Shown one piece after another: positions 36,324 through 45,277 of a DNA stretch of 64,000 bases. A program made the position numbers and the translations under genes. The stretch covers positions 203,492-267,491 of the forward strand of contig JAJTXY010000005.1 in assembly GCA_021463865.1 (NCBI GenBank). Reading direction: 5' to 3'. This DNA is from Anaerolineae bacterium (GTDB lineage Bacteria > Chloroflexota > Anaerolineae > Aggregatilineales > J027). Position 1 is the first letter of the stretch. Each line of letters opens with the position of its first letter. The notes beneath the pieces were generated by a model. The model saw nothing but the letters and a program-made list of their open reading frames with translations. It searched no databases and had not been told where the DNA came from.

Positions 36324-37457
36324 ATGTACACATCTCGCTTTCCCCAAAAATCGGTGATCGCTGTACTCGGCCTTGGGATTCTGATCGGGTTGCTGTTTGG
36401 CCTTAACTGGCGACCCATGACGATTGATGCCGCGCCGCCGCGACAAGACCCCAATCATGCCTTGACGTTGATTGAAGCTGAAGAAGCCCTTGTTACCGAT
36501 ATTTACGAACGGATCAGCCCATCCGTTGTCCATATCACGACTCGCAGTTCGTCAGCAGTCAGTTACTTCCGTGGTGTTGAACCCGCCGAGGGAACTGGAT
36601 CAGGTTTTTTCTATGACACGCAGGGACGGATTATCACCAATTACCATGTCATTCAAGCGGCAACAGAAATCGAAATCGTTCTAGAAGACGGCACGCAATT
36701 CCCAGCGCGGGTGGTCGGGGCAGATGCTTATTATGATTTAGCTGTCCTAAGCATTGATTCTGATAAATATGATGCAGTACCGATTCCATTTGGTGACACT
36801 TCCATTTTACAGGTAGGTCAGCGCGTCTTAGCCATTGGAAATCCCTTTGGCCTTGATCGGACATTGACTACCGGGGTCATCAGTGCACTTGGACGTACCA
36901 TTGAATCGGAGTCCGGGCTTTTAGTAGGGAACGCGATTCAAACGGACGCAGCGATCAACCCCGGAAATTCTGGCGGGCCACTTCTCGATGTGCGGGGTCA
37001 AGTTATCGGCGTCAATACTGCAATTCAGACCACAACGGGTGGGTCGGTTGGGATAGGTTTCGCCGTACCAATTGATATTGTGAATCGGGTCGTGCCAGAG
37101 CTTATCTTAAATGGGCGTTATGCACACCCCTCGCTTGGGCTACAACTGGGAGAACTCGGATTTGAAATCCAACCTGCCACTGATGGCCCACAACAAGGGT
37201 TGCTGGTAGTGGGCTTTGATGTAAACAGTACGGCAGCGATAGCAGGCGTTCAGGCGGCCCAAGCGACCCAAACACGACAAGGAGTTATTTTTCAAGGTGG
37301 GGACATCATCCTAGCCATCAATGGGGTGCCCATTTACACTCGCAACCAATTAACTCTCTACCTCGAAAACAATACCCTTCCAAGCGATGCAGTCACGTTA
37401 ACGGTGTATCGCGGCGGCGAAACACTCGACATCCGAGTAGTTGTGGGCGTTTACTAG
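36324..37457 (+). CDS. HtrA/DegP-like serine protease with PDZ domain
   Basis: A 377-residue membrane-anchored S1C protease for quality control outside the membrane. One N-terminal helix (VIAVLGLGILIGLLFGL) tethers it. The catalytic triad is visible: His in TNYHVIQA, Asp in YYDLAVLSID and Ser in NPGNSGGPLLD. One PDZ domain covers about residues 270-375 with GGDIILAINGVPI. ATG 36324 follows AAGGATTTCCTCC and begins the anchor; an upstream in-frame start at 36201 would overlap the acetyltransferase gene. A weak hairpin follows it. Confidence 0.94.
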   Translation: MYTSRFPQKSVIAVLGLGILIGLLFGLNWRPMTIDAAPPRQDPNHALTLIEAEEALVTDIYERISPSVVHITTRSSSAVSYFRGVEPAEGTGSGFFYDTQGRIITNYHVIQAATEIEIVLEDGTQFPARVVGADAYYDLAVLSIDSDKYDAVPIPFGDTSILQVGQRVLAIGNPFGLDRTLTTGVISALGRTIESESGLLVGNAIQTDAAINPGNSGGPLLDVRGQVIGVNTAIQTTTGGSVGIGFAVPIDIVNRVVPELILNGRYAHPSLGLQLGELGFEIQPATDGPQQGLLVVGFDVNSTAAIAGVQAAQATQTRQGVIFQGGDIILAINGVPIYTRNQLTLYLENNTLPSDAVTLTVYRGGETLDIRVVVGVY

Positions 37458-37464
37458 AATCGAG

Positions 37465-37495
37465 TCCCCTGTGGGTATTGTCTATAGGGGAGTTT
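37465..37495 (+). terminator. Weak hairpin after the HtrA-like gene
   Basis: TCCCCT (37465-37470) and AGGGGA (37486-37491) with a 15-base loop, followed by GTTTTC. Six pairs only, so the call is tentative. Confidence 0.4.
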
Positions 37496-37521
37496 TCATC
37501 GAGCATTAATGTAACATAAGT

Positions 37522-37872
37522 CTATTGTCGTGACTTGGACAATCTTTCGTTCCCACGCTTAAAATTCCCCGTCGCTTTGGCTAAGGCAAGCTGAATCTCG
37601 TCGTCATCTAACCCGTCAATTACGGCAATGAGTTTTTGAGCAGCCTTGCCTGCCACTATTTTAATCTGTTTACCATGCCAATAAATGAGCACCCGTTGAT
37701 CCTTGGTAATCTGGAAATCAAAAGGTGCATCCTGAAGTTTTTGGCGTTTATCAATGTTGTCGCTCAAATGTCTGTCCTCTTCTGTTTGATTATCCAACCG
37801 AAGAGTATACAATTTTCCGGAATTTTTTGTGGTAGTCATCCATGAAGTTATGTGATAACGGCCAATTATCAT
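37522..37872 (-). CDS. Small hypothetical protein
   Basis: A 116-residue frame; a likelier start is the ATG at 37839 (MTTTKNSGKLYTL, 105 residues) but neither start has a clear ribosome binding site. It has no hydrophobic segment. The middle (DFQITKDQRVLIYWHGKQIKIVAGKAAQKLIAVID) reads like a short beta-rich fold, and the tail is Lys/Arg-rich. Codon use resembles the neighbours, so it is probably real. I recognise no domain. It sits alone between the HtrA-like and zinc-ribbon genes. Confidence 0.55.
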   Translation of the reverse strand: MIIGRYHITSWMTTTKNSGKLYTLRLDNQTEEDRHLSDNIDKRQKLQDAPFDFQITKDQRVLIYWHGKQIKIVAGKAAQKLIAVIDGLDDDEIQLALAKATGNFKRGNERLSKSRQ

Positions 37873-37958
37873 CTATGGCAATCTCGCAGAGATTACCTAG
37901 TGATAAGATGACTTATCGTAAGTTATCTTATGTTATATTTATCGAGGCAAAATAAAAA

Positions 37959-38690
37959 CTAGCGCATCTGACGTAACGCTTCTAAAACAGTGGAAACAAG
38001 TTGTGCATCTAATTCTTCTGCATAATTTTCCCCAAAGAAAAATTCCGGGAGACTACCAAAACTTGGAACATACAAAAACCACGCTCTCTCGTTATAGTCC
38101 ACCGCCTGAATACTTGTTAGCGGAAATGACCAATCTTGTTTATGGCCCAGCAAGTGAATTTGCTGGTCGGTTACAAAAAATGATCCCGTGTCCTTTATAT
38201 TGAGTCGCCCTTGTGCAAACGCCCCAGTTTGGCCTTGATAAAAAATGACGTGGCGAAAAGTCATATAGATTTTTTCATCGGGATTTAACAACGGGGGCGG
38301 CGGGGCCAGTGAAAGTGGTTTAAGCCATTGGAGATTGCCTTGTTGAGACTGTCGTACCCGTTGTCGTTGGACATAGGAGCGGGTACTGATTCCTACTGCA
38401 TCCTCCGCCGACAACCATCCTGCCTTGCCAAGATACAATCCAGAAAAATAATACTCGCGGCTGTGGTTATAGCGTCGGTAGCGTATGCCCCAATGATCGG
38501 CGGCCCCATTTTCAGGTTCATAATCAAAGGAAGCAGTCGAGCCGCATTGATTACAGATGAGGAGGGGATAGTTTCTCCCTATCCCCAGAAACCTACGCGG
38601 CTCAGTCAATACCATCGCGCCTTCCGCATGGCAAAAAAGACACCCAAGAAGCGGTGCTGGTAAATCATCTTGAGCAGGAATATCGCTCAT
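37959..38690 (-). CDS. Zinc-ribbon protein of unknown function
   Basis: A 243-residue cytosolic protein. The N-terminus has two cysteine knuckles, CLFC (Cys17 and Cys20) and CNQC near residue 47, the pattern of a zinc ribbon. The second half (about residues 145-243) is beta-rich, with GRLNIKDTGSFFVTDQQIHLLG, and looks like a PH/GRAM-type fold, but that is a guess. The ATG lies 5 bases after the trpS stop without its own ribosome binding site, which suggests translational coupling to trpS. No function can be assigned. Confidence 0.72.
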   Translation of the reverse strand: MSDIPAQDDLPAPLLGCLFCHAEGAMVLTEPRRFLGIGRNYPLLICNQCGSTASFDYEPENGAADHWGIRYRRYNHSREYYFSGLYLGKAGWLSAEDAVGISTRSYVQRQRVRQSQQGNLQWLKPLSLAPPPPLLNPDEKIYMTFRHVIFYQGQTGAFAQGRLNIKDTGSFFVTDQQIHLLGHKQDWSFPLTSIQAVDYNERAWFLYVPSFGSLPEFFFGENYAEELDAQLVSTVLEALRQMR

Positions 38691-38695
38691 AAGTT

Positions 38696-39733
38696 TTATC
38701 GGGCTGAAGCAGCCATCAATTGGCTAACCGGCATAAATCCCATGTTGCGATAGGCCGCCGCGAGTGTTGGCGCTGCGAGGCTACGAGCACGTTCCGCCCC
38801 TGCGGCCAAGAGTTCATCCAAATAGCCCCCATCGGCAGTAATTTCGTTATAACGGGCTTGGATGGGTTTGATCGTTTCCAATACAACTTCGGCAACCTCT
38901 TTTTTCAAGTCGCCGTAACGCTTCCCTACGAAATGGGCCTCAACCTCAGCTTTTGTACCACCAGCAAGAGCCTGATAAATCGTCAGTAAATTGTTGACCC
39001 CAGCACGTTCGGGATCATCACTGAAAGTCACCGAGCTACCGGAATCCGTGACGGCACGCATGATGGATTTTCGAATTTGATCGAGATTATCCAATAGGTG
39101 AACGGCATGGTATTGAGAGTTTTCACTCTTGCTCATCTTTGCCAACGGATTATCCAATCCCATTACCCGTGCCCCTTCCTCTGCTAACCGAACTTCGGGA
39201 ATAGTAAAGGTCTCCCCGTACAAGTGGTTAAATCGTTGGGCGATGTCGCGGGTAATTTCCAAATGCTGTTTTTGGTCATCTCCAACCGGCACAACCTCTG
39301 TATGATAGAGCAAAATATCAGCGGCCATCAGCGTCGGATAACACAGCAGGCCGCTCGACACCGAGGCCTCTTCAGTTTTAGCCGACTTATCTTTAAATTG
39401 GGTCATCCGGTAGAGCCAACCTAACGGCGTAACACACGTAAGTAGCCAGCCAAGCTCTGCATGGGCTGTCACATGAGACTGCACAAAAATGATAGATCGC
39501 TTGGGGTCAACGCCACACGCAATATACAGCGCCGCTACCTCACGCGCTTTGGCTGCGAGAATGGAGGGGTTATGCCCTGCGGTGATGGCATGTAAATCCA
39601 CTACACAATACAGTGGATCAAACTCCTCTTGATACTGTACCCATTGACGAATCGCGCCAATGTAATTACCAATGGTTAAATCACCGGAAGGCTGGATTCC
39701 GGAAAATACACGCTTACGTTTCTGATCTGTCAT
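38696..39733 (-). CDS. trpS: Tryptophan-tRNA ligase
   Basis: A 345-residue class I aminoacyl-tRNA synthetase that charges tRNA-Trp. Seen: N-terminal FSGIQPSGDLTIGNYIGA, containing the HIGH-equivalent TIGN, and the KMSKS loop (LAKMSKSENS) near residue 200. Length fits the bacterial enzyme. The upstream 121 bases hold no recognisable T-box or Trp leader. It is cotranscribed with the zinc-ribbon gene downstream. Confidence 0.97.
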   Translation of the reverse strand: MTDQKRKRVFSGIQPSGDLTIGNYIGAIRQWVQYQEEFDPLYCVVDLHAITAGHNPSILAAKAREVAALYIACGVDPKRSIIFVQSHVTAHAELGWLLTCVTPLGWLYRMTQFKDKSAKTEEASVSSGLLCYPTLMAADILLYHTEVVPVGDDQKQHLEITRDIAQRFNHLYGETFTIPEVRLAEEGARVMGLDNPLAKMSKSENSQYHAVHLLDNLDQIRKSIMRAVTDSGSSVTFSDDPERAGVNNLLTIYQALAGGTKAEVEAHFVGKRYGDLKKEVAEVVLETIKPIQARYNEITADGGYLDELLAAGAERARSLAAPTLAAAYRNMGFMPVSQLMAASAR

Positions 39734-39854
39734 GGAAGACCCTTCATCGAAAAAAGAACTAGCCTGTCATGGCATTTTAACATTGGCCTCAATCAGGTCG
39801 CAATCCCCACTCCTCTTCATGAAACACACTGCTATCCTAAAGCGCGGTGCGTTT

Positions 39855-41297
39855 TCATGCCATTCTCAGGAGTCGTTTTAGTGGGTTTCCAAACAACTGA
39901 ATCAGTTCTTTTATATGAATGACGCCCATTTGAATTATCGCCAAGCCATAAATAACCACTCCTCCTCCAACAGCAACTATCAGATGGGGAATTGTGGATC
40001 CAACAACCAACCACAGCCACCCTGCCATCAAGAGACTAGCGATCCCGCACCGGGAAATGACATGAAAATCAAATAGTTGAGGTGGTGGAATATGCGTTTC
40101 CATTACCAACAGAATGGCAATCAGAATAAATGTGAGTAATGTAGTTACACCCGCACCATAATAACCAAAGAGCGGAATCGCTCCGAGATTAATGAGTAGG
40201 TTAAAAACCGCTGCTCGGATATAGATTTTCCGTAAGACCTGCGGACGACCTTGCACTTGAAAAATATATTGCAGACTTGTCCCTAGCACATCAAGTGCAA
40301 CGCCACACCCAATTATTCCAATCAACAAGCCACCTCGCGCAAAAGATTCAGTGGCAAGAATCTGAAGCAAGTTATTCCCAATCATGCCTAAACCGACCAC
40401 AGCCGGAATGAGGATAATAAACATTAGACGAGTTGTTCCGTAGATAGCAGTTTGGATACCCATCATGTCATCGGCCTTCCACCGCTCGCCGATAATCGGA
40501 AGCAATGGATATAAGAACGGCGACCCTAATGCAACCAATACAAGTGTCATTTGGTAGGAAGCAGAATAGATAGCAACCGCTGTGCTGGGGGTGAAAAATG
40601 ATAGCAGCAAACGATCCCCATACATCACAAACCAGTTTGATTGATTAACTACTGAGAGATTGACGGCAAATCGCAGCAATTGACGACTGGTGACAACAGA
40701 AAATACTTGTAGGTCTATACCGCGATAGGCCATTACCATTTCTATTAACGTGATGACCGATTGAGAAATGGTATAAGTTATGGCAAAGATGGTAAGATCA
40801 CCATGGAAAACCGATGCAACAACCACGCTGACACGAGCGATATTCAAACTGATGTCAAAAACAGCAAAGGTAAAGGGCCGCTGTCGAACCCGAAACACTT
40901 GTGAAGCCAACCAATTCAGGGCAAGAACCAAAACCATTGGTGATGTCCAGCGAATTACGTCATCGCCGCTGGTGTGATGTACCATGAGGCGATTCAGTGG
41001 GGCTGCCAGCAAGAACAACAAAGCCGCAAACATGGTCCCGATAGCCCCAAAAAGGTAAAGCGCATTACTATAGATCCGATTACTCTCACTTTCAGCCTGA
41101 TTGAGAATCAGCGCGGCGGTAGCGTTTCCCAAACCAGCCCCTGCTAATGTACTCAGCAAGGCAATTAGTGTATTCGACTCAATCCATACTCCGTATAACT
41201 TTGCATCAAATGTTTTGACTAAAAGAGGAAAGGTAAGGAGTGGTACCGCGTAGTTGATTAATTGAGAAATAGCAATAATGGAAGTGGCGCGTCGCAT
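39855..41297 (-). CDS. Lipid-linked oligosaccharide flippase (Wzx/MATE-like)
   Basis: A 480-residue protein with about 14 membrane helices, in the polysaccharide biosynthesis/MVF superfamily. It begins with the typical SIIAISQLINYAVPLLTFPLL, where helix 1 often carries a Pro-rich pattern. It probably flips undecaprenyl-linked oligosaccharides outwards. The methyltransferase gene lies 13 bases upstream in the same direction, and glycosyltransferases and an asparagine-synthetase-like gene follow on the other side, which supports a surface-glycan role. No Wzy polymerase or initiating transferase is seen in the window. Confidence 0.85.
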   Translation of the reverse strand: MRRATSIIAISQLINYAVPLLTFPLLVKTFDAKLYGVWIESNTLIALLSTLAGAGLGNATAALILNQAESESNRIYSNALYLFGAIGTMFAALLFLLAAPLNRLMVHHTSGDDVIRWTSPMVLVLALNWLASQVFRVRQRPFTFAVFDISLNIARVSVVVASVFHGDLTIFAITYTISQSVITLIEMVMAYRGIDLQVFSVVTSRQLLRFAVNLSVVNQSNWFVMYGDRLLLSFFTPSTAVAIYSASYQMTLVLVALGSPFLYPLLPIIGERWKADDMMGIQTAIYGTTRLMFIILIPAVVGLGMIGNNLLQILATESFARGGLLIGIIGCGVALDVLGTSLQYIFQVQGRPQVLRKIYIRAAVFNLLINLGAIPLFGYYGAGVTTLLTFILIAILLVMETHIPPPQLFDFHVISRCGIASLLMAGWLWLVVGSTIPHLIVAVGGGVVIYGLAIIQMGVIHIKELIQLFGNPLKRLLRMA

Positions 41298-41310
41298 ACT
41301 TTAATTTGCG

Positions 41311-42099
41311 CTAGAGGCTCATGACATAGACATAACTTACGCTTCCCAAAATACTACTAAGCTGTGCCCGGCGTTTAAGATCAAGATAGGGGAAAATCAA
41401 GTGTCCCGTATAAAATAATTGATTAGGAAGCACCTGCTCAACCTTCCATCCATATCGTTTAAACAGCTTAGTCCAGCGAGATCGGCTGAAATAGTATAGT
41501 TCGGTAACTGCGTTGCCAATCTCTCCATGTCGGCACGGCCATAAAAGTTCCCAAAGAGCTTTTTTGGTGGTTTTGTCCTTTAAAGGTATTTGATTTATAT
41601 GGCTCGATTGTGTAGCAGTAGACACCAGTAAATTAGCCAATTTCTTACGTGTTTTACGATAGATACGCTTCATAGTATCTGGATAAAGTGTCAAGTTGGT
41701 CCAAAAACGCCAGTTGGTATTAGGCATGATATGGATTGCATATCCGCTGGGCCTCAAAACTCGTTGCATTTCTGATTGAAATACCTCAATATGGGGGATA
41801 TGCTCCATAACATTCGAGCTAAAGATAAGATCAACAGAGTGATCAGCAAGGGGTATATGTTCCCCATTGTAAATCAAAACAGGCCATTCTTGAAGCATGG
41901 CATAGTTAGATTGAGGGATGTCAATTGAAATCACAGTACATCCAAGTGAGGCGATAATTTGAGTTTGCCATCCCGTGCCCGCGCCGATTTCGAGAACGGT
42001 TTGACCGGGTTTCAAGAAGGGTCGTACAAGTTCCATCTCTTGGGTTCGAATGGCTTTTAAGCACTCTAGCCATGCACGGGAGTAATAGTTTGACGTCAT
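41311..42099 (-). CDS. Class I SAM-dependent methyltransferase
   Basis: About 262 residues. Motif I is VLEIGAGTGWQTQ, followed by VISIDIP and the late strand IFSSNVMEHIPH, as in UbiE/Methyltransf_11 enzymes. The C-terminal region is unrelated to a known domain. Starts at 42186, 42171 and 42099 are possible; I chose 42099 (MTSNYYSRAW) because the others run into the divergent glycosyltransferase gene, though no site has a good ribosome binding site. Probably methylates a glycan or a lipid intermediate of the neighbouring cluster. Confidence 0.78.
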   Translation of the reverse strand: MTSNYYSRAWLECLKAIRTQEMELVRPFLKPGQTVLEIGAGTGWQTQIIASLGCTVISIDIPQSNYAMLQEWPVLIYNGEHIPLADHSVDLIFSSNVMEHIPHIEVFQSEMQRVLRPSGYAIHIMPNTNWRFWTNLTLYPDTMKRIYRKTRKKLANLLVSTATQSSHINQIPLKDKTTKKALWELLWPCRHGEIGNAVTELYYFSRSRWTKLFKRYGWKVEQVLPNQLFYTGHLIFPYLDLKRRAQLSSILGSVSYVYVMSL

Positions 42100-42151
42100 G
42101 CGAAAATGCCCACTTAATTTGTTCGTAGTACCAATGGAGATATGAATAATC

Positions 42152-43330
42152 TTGACCAGACCAACTCGCATTTTATATCTAATCAACAGTCTAGGTGCGG
42201 GCGGTACTGAACGCCAACTAATCTATCTATTGTCTCAACTTGATCGCCATCGTCATGAGCCAATAGTTGTGACATTATACAATGACAGATTGATTTCCTA
42301 CCATTATGGCGCGGAATTGAAAGCGTTGAATATCCCTATCTATTCCCTAAATCATACTTCAGGTATATCAGGTCGGGCCAAAGCCATATTGCGCTACATC
42401 TACTTCATATGGCGCTTTAGGCCTCACATCGTACAAGGTTGCCTCCATTACGCCAATCTAATCGCGCGGGTCAGCCGCCCCTTTTGCCCTCAGCACAAAT
42501 TAATTACCTCCGCCCGCGCTGCCTATTTGTCGGGCGAAATTCGTTCCGAAGCCTATACCCACTGGTTAGATACATGCCTCATCGTGAATAGTTCACATAT
42601 CCGTGACCAAGTGCTTCAAAATACCCGTCGGCCTGCCCATAAAATAGAGGTGATTTTTAATGGCCTGCCATTGGAAAATTTCGCTGAAAACCATCAACCT
42701 GATTTACGCCAGCAGCTTTTTCCAGAGGCCACTTGTGTGATTGGTGTGATTGGACGCATCGCCGCGCAAAAAGATCACCTTACATTGGTTGAAGCATTAC
42801 ATCTATGCCGAGATGCATGGCCCAAAAAATTGGCTGTATTTTTTTTGGGAGATATGGCTGAACCCGAAATATACCAACAGATAATCCAAAGAATTGAGGC
42901 ATATGATTTACAAAACATCATTCATATTTTTGAGAAAACTGCTGATGTCGCGCCGTATTATCATGCTTCTGATTTCACCGTTCTGCCATCGCTTTATGAG
43001 GGATTTCCAAATGTAGTCCTAGAATCATTTGCAACCGGAAAACCTGTCATGCTATCGGATGAAGCCAATCGGTCTGGAATTGTAGAAGATGGGGTAACAG
43101 GCTGGCAATTTCCGGTGGGCGATGCTCCAGCATTGGCTAGCGGTTTGCAAAACGCTTGGAATAGACCTCAAACATCTATTCAAAGCATGGGTCAACAAGC
43201 AAGTCTAACAGCCCAACAGTATTCGATTGAGTCAATGGTTACTCAGTATACTCGGTTGTATGATTCATTAAGGCAAACTAAATCATCTAAATTGCGAGGG
43301 CTTCGATGGCTGAACATGCAAAAGAAGTAG
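42152..43330 (+). CDS. GT4-family glycosyltransferase
   Basis: A 392-residue GT-B enzyme with a TTG start; GGAG lies about 12 bases before it. The N-terminus ILYLINSLGAGGTERQLIYLLSQL is a typical GT4 acceptor-domain start. The donor site is in the second half: VIGVIGRIAAQKDHLTLVEAL and LPSLYEGFPNVVLESFATGKPVM, which holds the E-x7-E pair. It probably adds a sugar to the lipid-linked glycan of this cluster. Its 3' end overlaps the next methyltransferase gene by 25 bases. Confidence 0.9.
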   Translation: MTRPTRILYLINSLGAGGTERQLIYLLSQLDRHRHEPIVVTLYNDRLISYHYGAELKALNIPIYSLNHTSGISGRAKAILRYIYFIWRFRPHIVQGCLHYANLIARVSRPFCPQHKLITSARAAYLSGEIRSEAYTHWLDTCLIVNSSHIRDQVLQNTRRPAHKIEVIFNGLPLENFAENHQPDLRQQLFPEATCVIGVIGRIAAQKDHLTLVEALHLCRDAWPKKLAVFFLGDMAEPEIYQQIIQRIEAYDLQNIIHIFEKTADVAPYYHASDFTVLPSLYEGFPNVVLESFATGKPVMLSDEANRSGIVEDGVTGWQFPVGDAPALASGLQNAWNRPQTSIQSMGQQASLTAQQYSIESMVTQYTRLYDSLRQTKSSKLRGLRWLNMQKK

Positions 43331-44139
43331 CAGAAGGTAGGCGGTTCGAATTTGGGAAAAATTGGCAGCAATTCCTGACCACCTTGAACGACAACCGTAT
43401 TGCCGAAGCAGAAAAATCCTTGTGTCAAATGTTGGGAGTTACGTCTTTGGCGGGAAAGCGATTTATGGATATTGGCTCTGGCAGTGGCCTTTTTAGTCTG
43501 GCGGCACGACGGTTAGGGGCACATGTGGTCTCATTCGACTACGATCCTCAATCAGTTGCCTGTACGAATGAACTAAAACAACGCTATTTTCCAAATGATG
43601 AGCAATGGCAAATTGAGCAAGGATCAGCATTGGATCAAGACTATTTGCGCTCATTAGGCGAATTTGACATTGTTTATTCGTGGGGAGTATTGCATCATAC
43701 AGGAGATATGTGGCAAGCGTTGGAAAATGCCATTTCTCTATTGTCACCTAATAGTTATCTGTTTATCAGTATCTATAATGATCAAGGTTTTCGTAGTCGG
43801 CTATGGTGGCGGGTAAAAAAGATCTATAATCAAGCTCCGCAATTACTACGTTATCCGATTGTTTGGGCCGTTTTCATTCAAATGTGGATGCCCATTTTTT
43901 TGCGGGACTTACTGTTGCGTCGAAATCCTCTATGGTCATGGCGCAACTACTACCAAAGCCGGGGAATGTCCGCATGGTGGGATATCATTGATTGGGTCGG
44001 TGGTTATCCTTTTGAAGTGGCCCGTCCTGAAAAAATTTTTGATTTTTGCCGAGAGCGAGGACTAGTTTTGCTACGATTAAAGACCTCTCGTGCCGAAATT
44101 ACATGTAACGAGTATGTTTTTGTTAAACCAGTTAGCTAG
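43306..44139 (+). CDS. Class I SAM-dependent methyltransferase
   Basis: A 277-residue enzyme with motif I FMDIGSGSGLFSLAARRLG, then VVSFDYDP and a later IVYSWGVLHHTGDMWQAL (Methyltransf_11/25 type). The C-terminal half has two hydrophobic stretches (near residues 180-205) that may touch the membrane. GAGGG precedes the ATG at 43306. It overlaps the GT4 gene and ends 4 bases from the convergent GT4 gene at 44144. Part of the same glycan cluster, so an O-methyl sugar is plausible but unproven. Confidence 0.85.
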   Translation: MAEHAKEVAEGRRFEFGKNWQQFLTTLNDNRIAEAEKSLCQMLGVTSLAGKRFMDIGSGSGLFSLAARRLGAHVVSFDYDPQSVACTNELKQRYFPNDEQWQIEQGSALDQDYLRSLGEFDIVYSWGVLHHTGDMWQALENAISLLSPNSYLFISIYNDQGFRSRLWWRVKKIYNQAPQLLRYPIVWAVFIQMWMPIFLRDLLLRRNPLWSWRNYYQSRGMSAWWDIIDWVGGYPFEVARPEKIFDFCRERGLVLLRLKTSRAEITCNEYVFVKPVS

Positions 44140-44143
44140 CGGT

Positions 44144-45274
44144 TTATAGGATTAAATGTGCATACAGGTTTTCATAGGCATTGACCATTCGCGCCATCGA
44201 AAAATCAGCCGCCCGATTCAGACAATTGTGCTGCATAGCAACTAGCGTGCAGTCAGGTAGGTGAAGGACATCATGGAGTATCTCGGCGAGACTTTCCACG
44301 TCCCCGGTTTTGACCACCCACCCCGTTTCATTTTGGACGATTACTTCGGCGGCGTTGGCGGCTTCGGAAATAATCACCGGACGACCTGCTGCCAGTGATT
44401 CCAATGCAACATTTGGCATCCCTTCCCAAAGCGATGCTAAAACTGTGACATCTCCGGCATGATAATATGCCTCTGGGCAATCCGTTTGACCAAATTGGTG
44501 GATTACATCCTGTAGTTGATACCGTTCGATAGCCGAGTCTATTTCTGCTTGGATCGCGGCATCTTCATGTTCTCCAACCAAAATGACTCTCAAATCAGCA
44601 GGCAATTGCTGACGCTCTTTAAGCAATCCGACGGCTTGGGCAAGTAGGTGCTGCGATTTTTGGCGGGTAATGCGCCCCGGCATGACCAAAACACGCCGCG
44701 CATCGGGAGCAATAGTTTGACGCAGGTCGGATTGGGGGTTCTGCGAAAATCGCTCGGTATCTACACCATTGGGAATCATCAGCACCCGTGACATAGGCAC
44801 TTTGGCTTGCTCAGTCAGTTGCCGTTGCAGGTGTGGGCTGTTACAGACAATAGTTGCACATAAACGCCAACTCAATTGCTCATAACCTAGTTGCTTGGAG
44901 GTGTACTCGGTACGAACCGCCCCAATCAGTTTAAGACGGGGTGGCATCAAGAGACGGGCTAGCCGCGACAGCAAGTTGCTATGATAATTCACGGCATGGA
45001 AAATTTGTGGACGTATTTGCCAACTCAAGCGGGTCAATGCCTGCCATCCCCGCAATTTGTCCTTCGCACCCCACCCTAAATCCAACAGATGTACTGGAAC
45101 ATTGGCAGCCTCAATGCGCGATAAAAAATGGAGACTGCGGCCTGCCTTTGGGCCATAAAGACAAATAAGATGGGGTTCAAAACGGGTGCGATCAAGCCGG
45201 GTGACAAGTTCGGTAATCTGCCGTTCGACGCCACCCGACATCAGGAAATCGGTGCAATAGAGAATTCGGATCAT
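44144..45274 (-). CDS. GT4-family glycosyltransferase
   Basis: A 376-residue GT-B enzyme. The start ILYCTDFLMSGGVERQITELVTRL is a GT4 acceptor-domain opening. The donor-domain blocks are VLVMPGRITRQKSQHLLAQA and LASLWEGMPNVALESLAAGRPVI. It resembles the neighbouring GT4 protein at 42152 in layout, and both follow the same pattern, which suggests paralogues. It starts 3 bases from the end of asnB, so the two are probably cotranscribed. Confidence 0.92.
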   Translation of the reverse strand: MIRILYCTDFLMSGGVERQITELVTRLDRTRFEPHLICLYGPKAGRSLHFLSRIEAANVPVHLLDLGWGAKDKLRGWQALTRLSWQIRPQIFHAVNYHSNLLSRLARLLMPPRLKLIGAVRTEYTSKQLGYEQLSWRLCATIVCNSPHLQRQLTEQAKVPMSRVLMIPNGVDTERFSQNPQSDLRQTIAPDARRVLVMPGRITRQKSQHLLAQAVGLLKERQQLPADLRVILVGEHEDAAIQAEIDSAIERYQLQDVIHQFGQTDCPEAYYHAGDVTVLASLWEGMPNVALESLAAGRPVIISEAANAAEVIVQNETGWVVKTGDVESLAEILHDVLHLPDCTLVAMQHNCLNRAADFSMARMVNAYENLYAHLIL

Positions 45275-45277
45275 AGG

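Noticed and set aside
39734..39854. T-box or Trp leader in front of trpS
   Set aside because: No specifier loop, T-box sequence or Trp-rich leader peptide was found.
39818..39859. Imperfect long hairpin at the end of the flippase gene
   Set aside because: About 14 pairs with a bulge and mismatch, but no T-run on the minus strand and part lies in the coding region; too weak to call a terminator.
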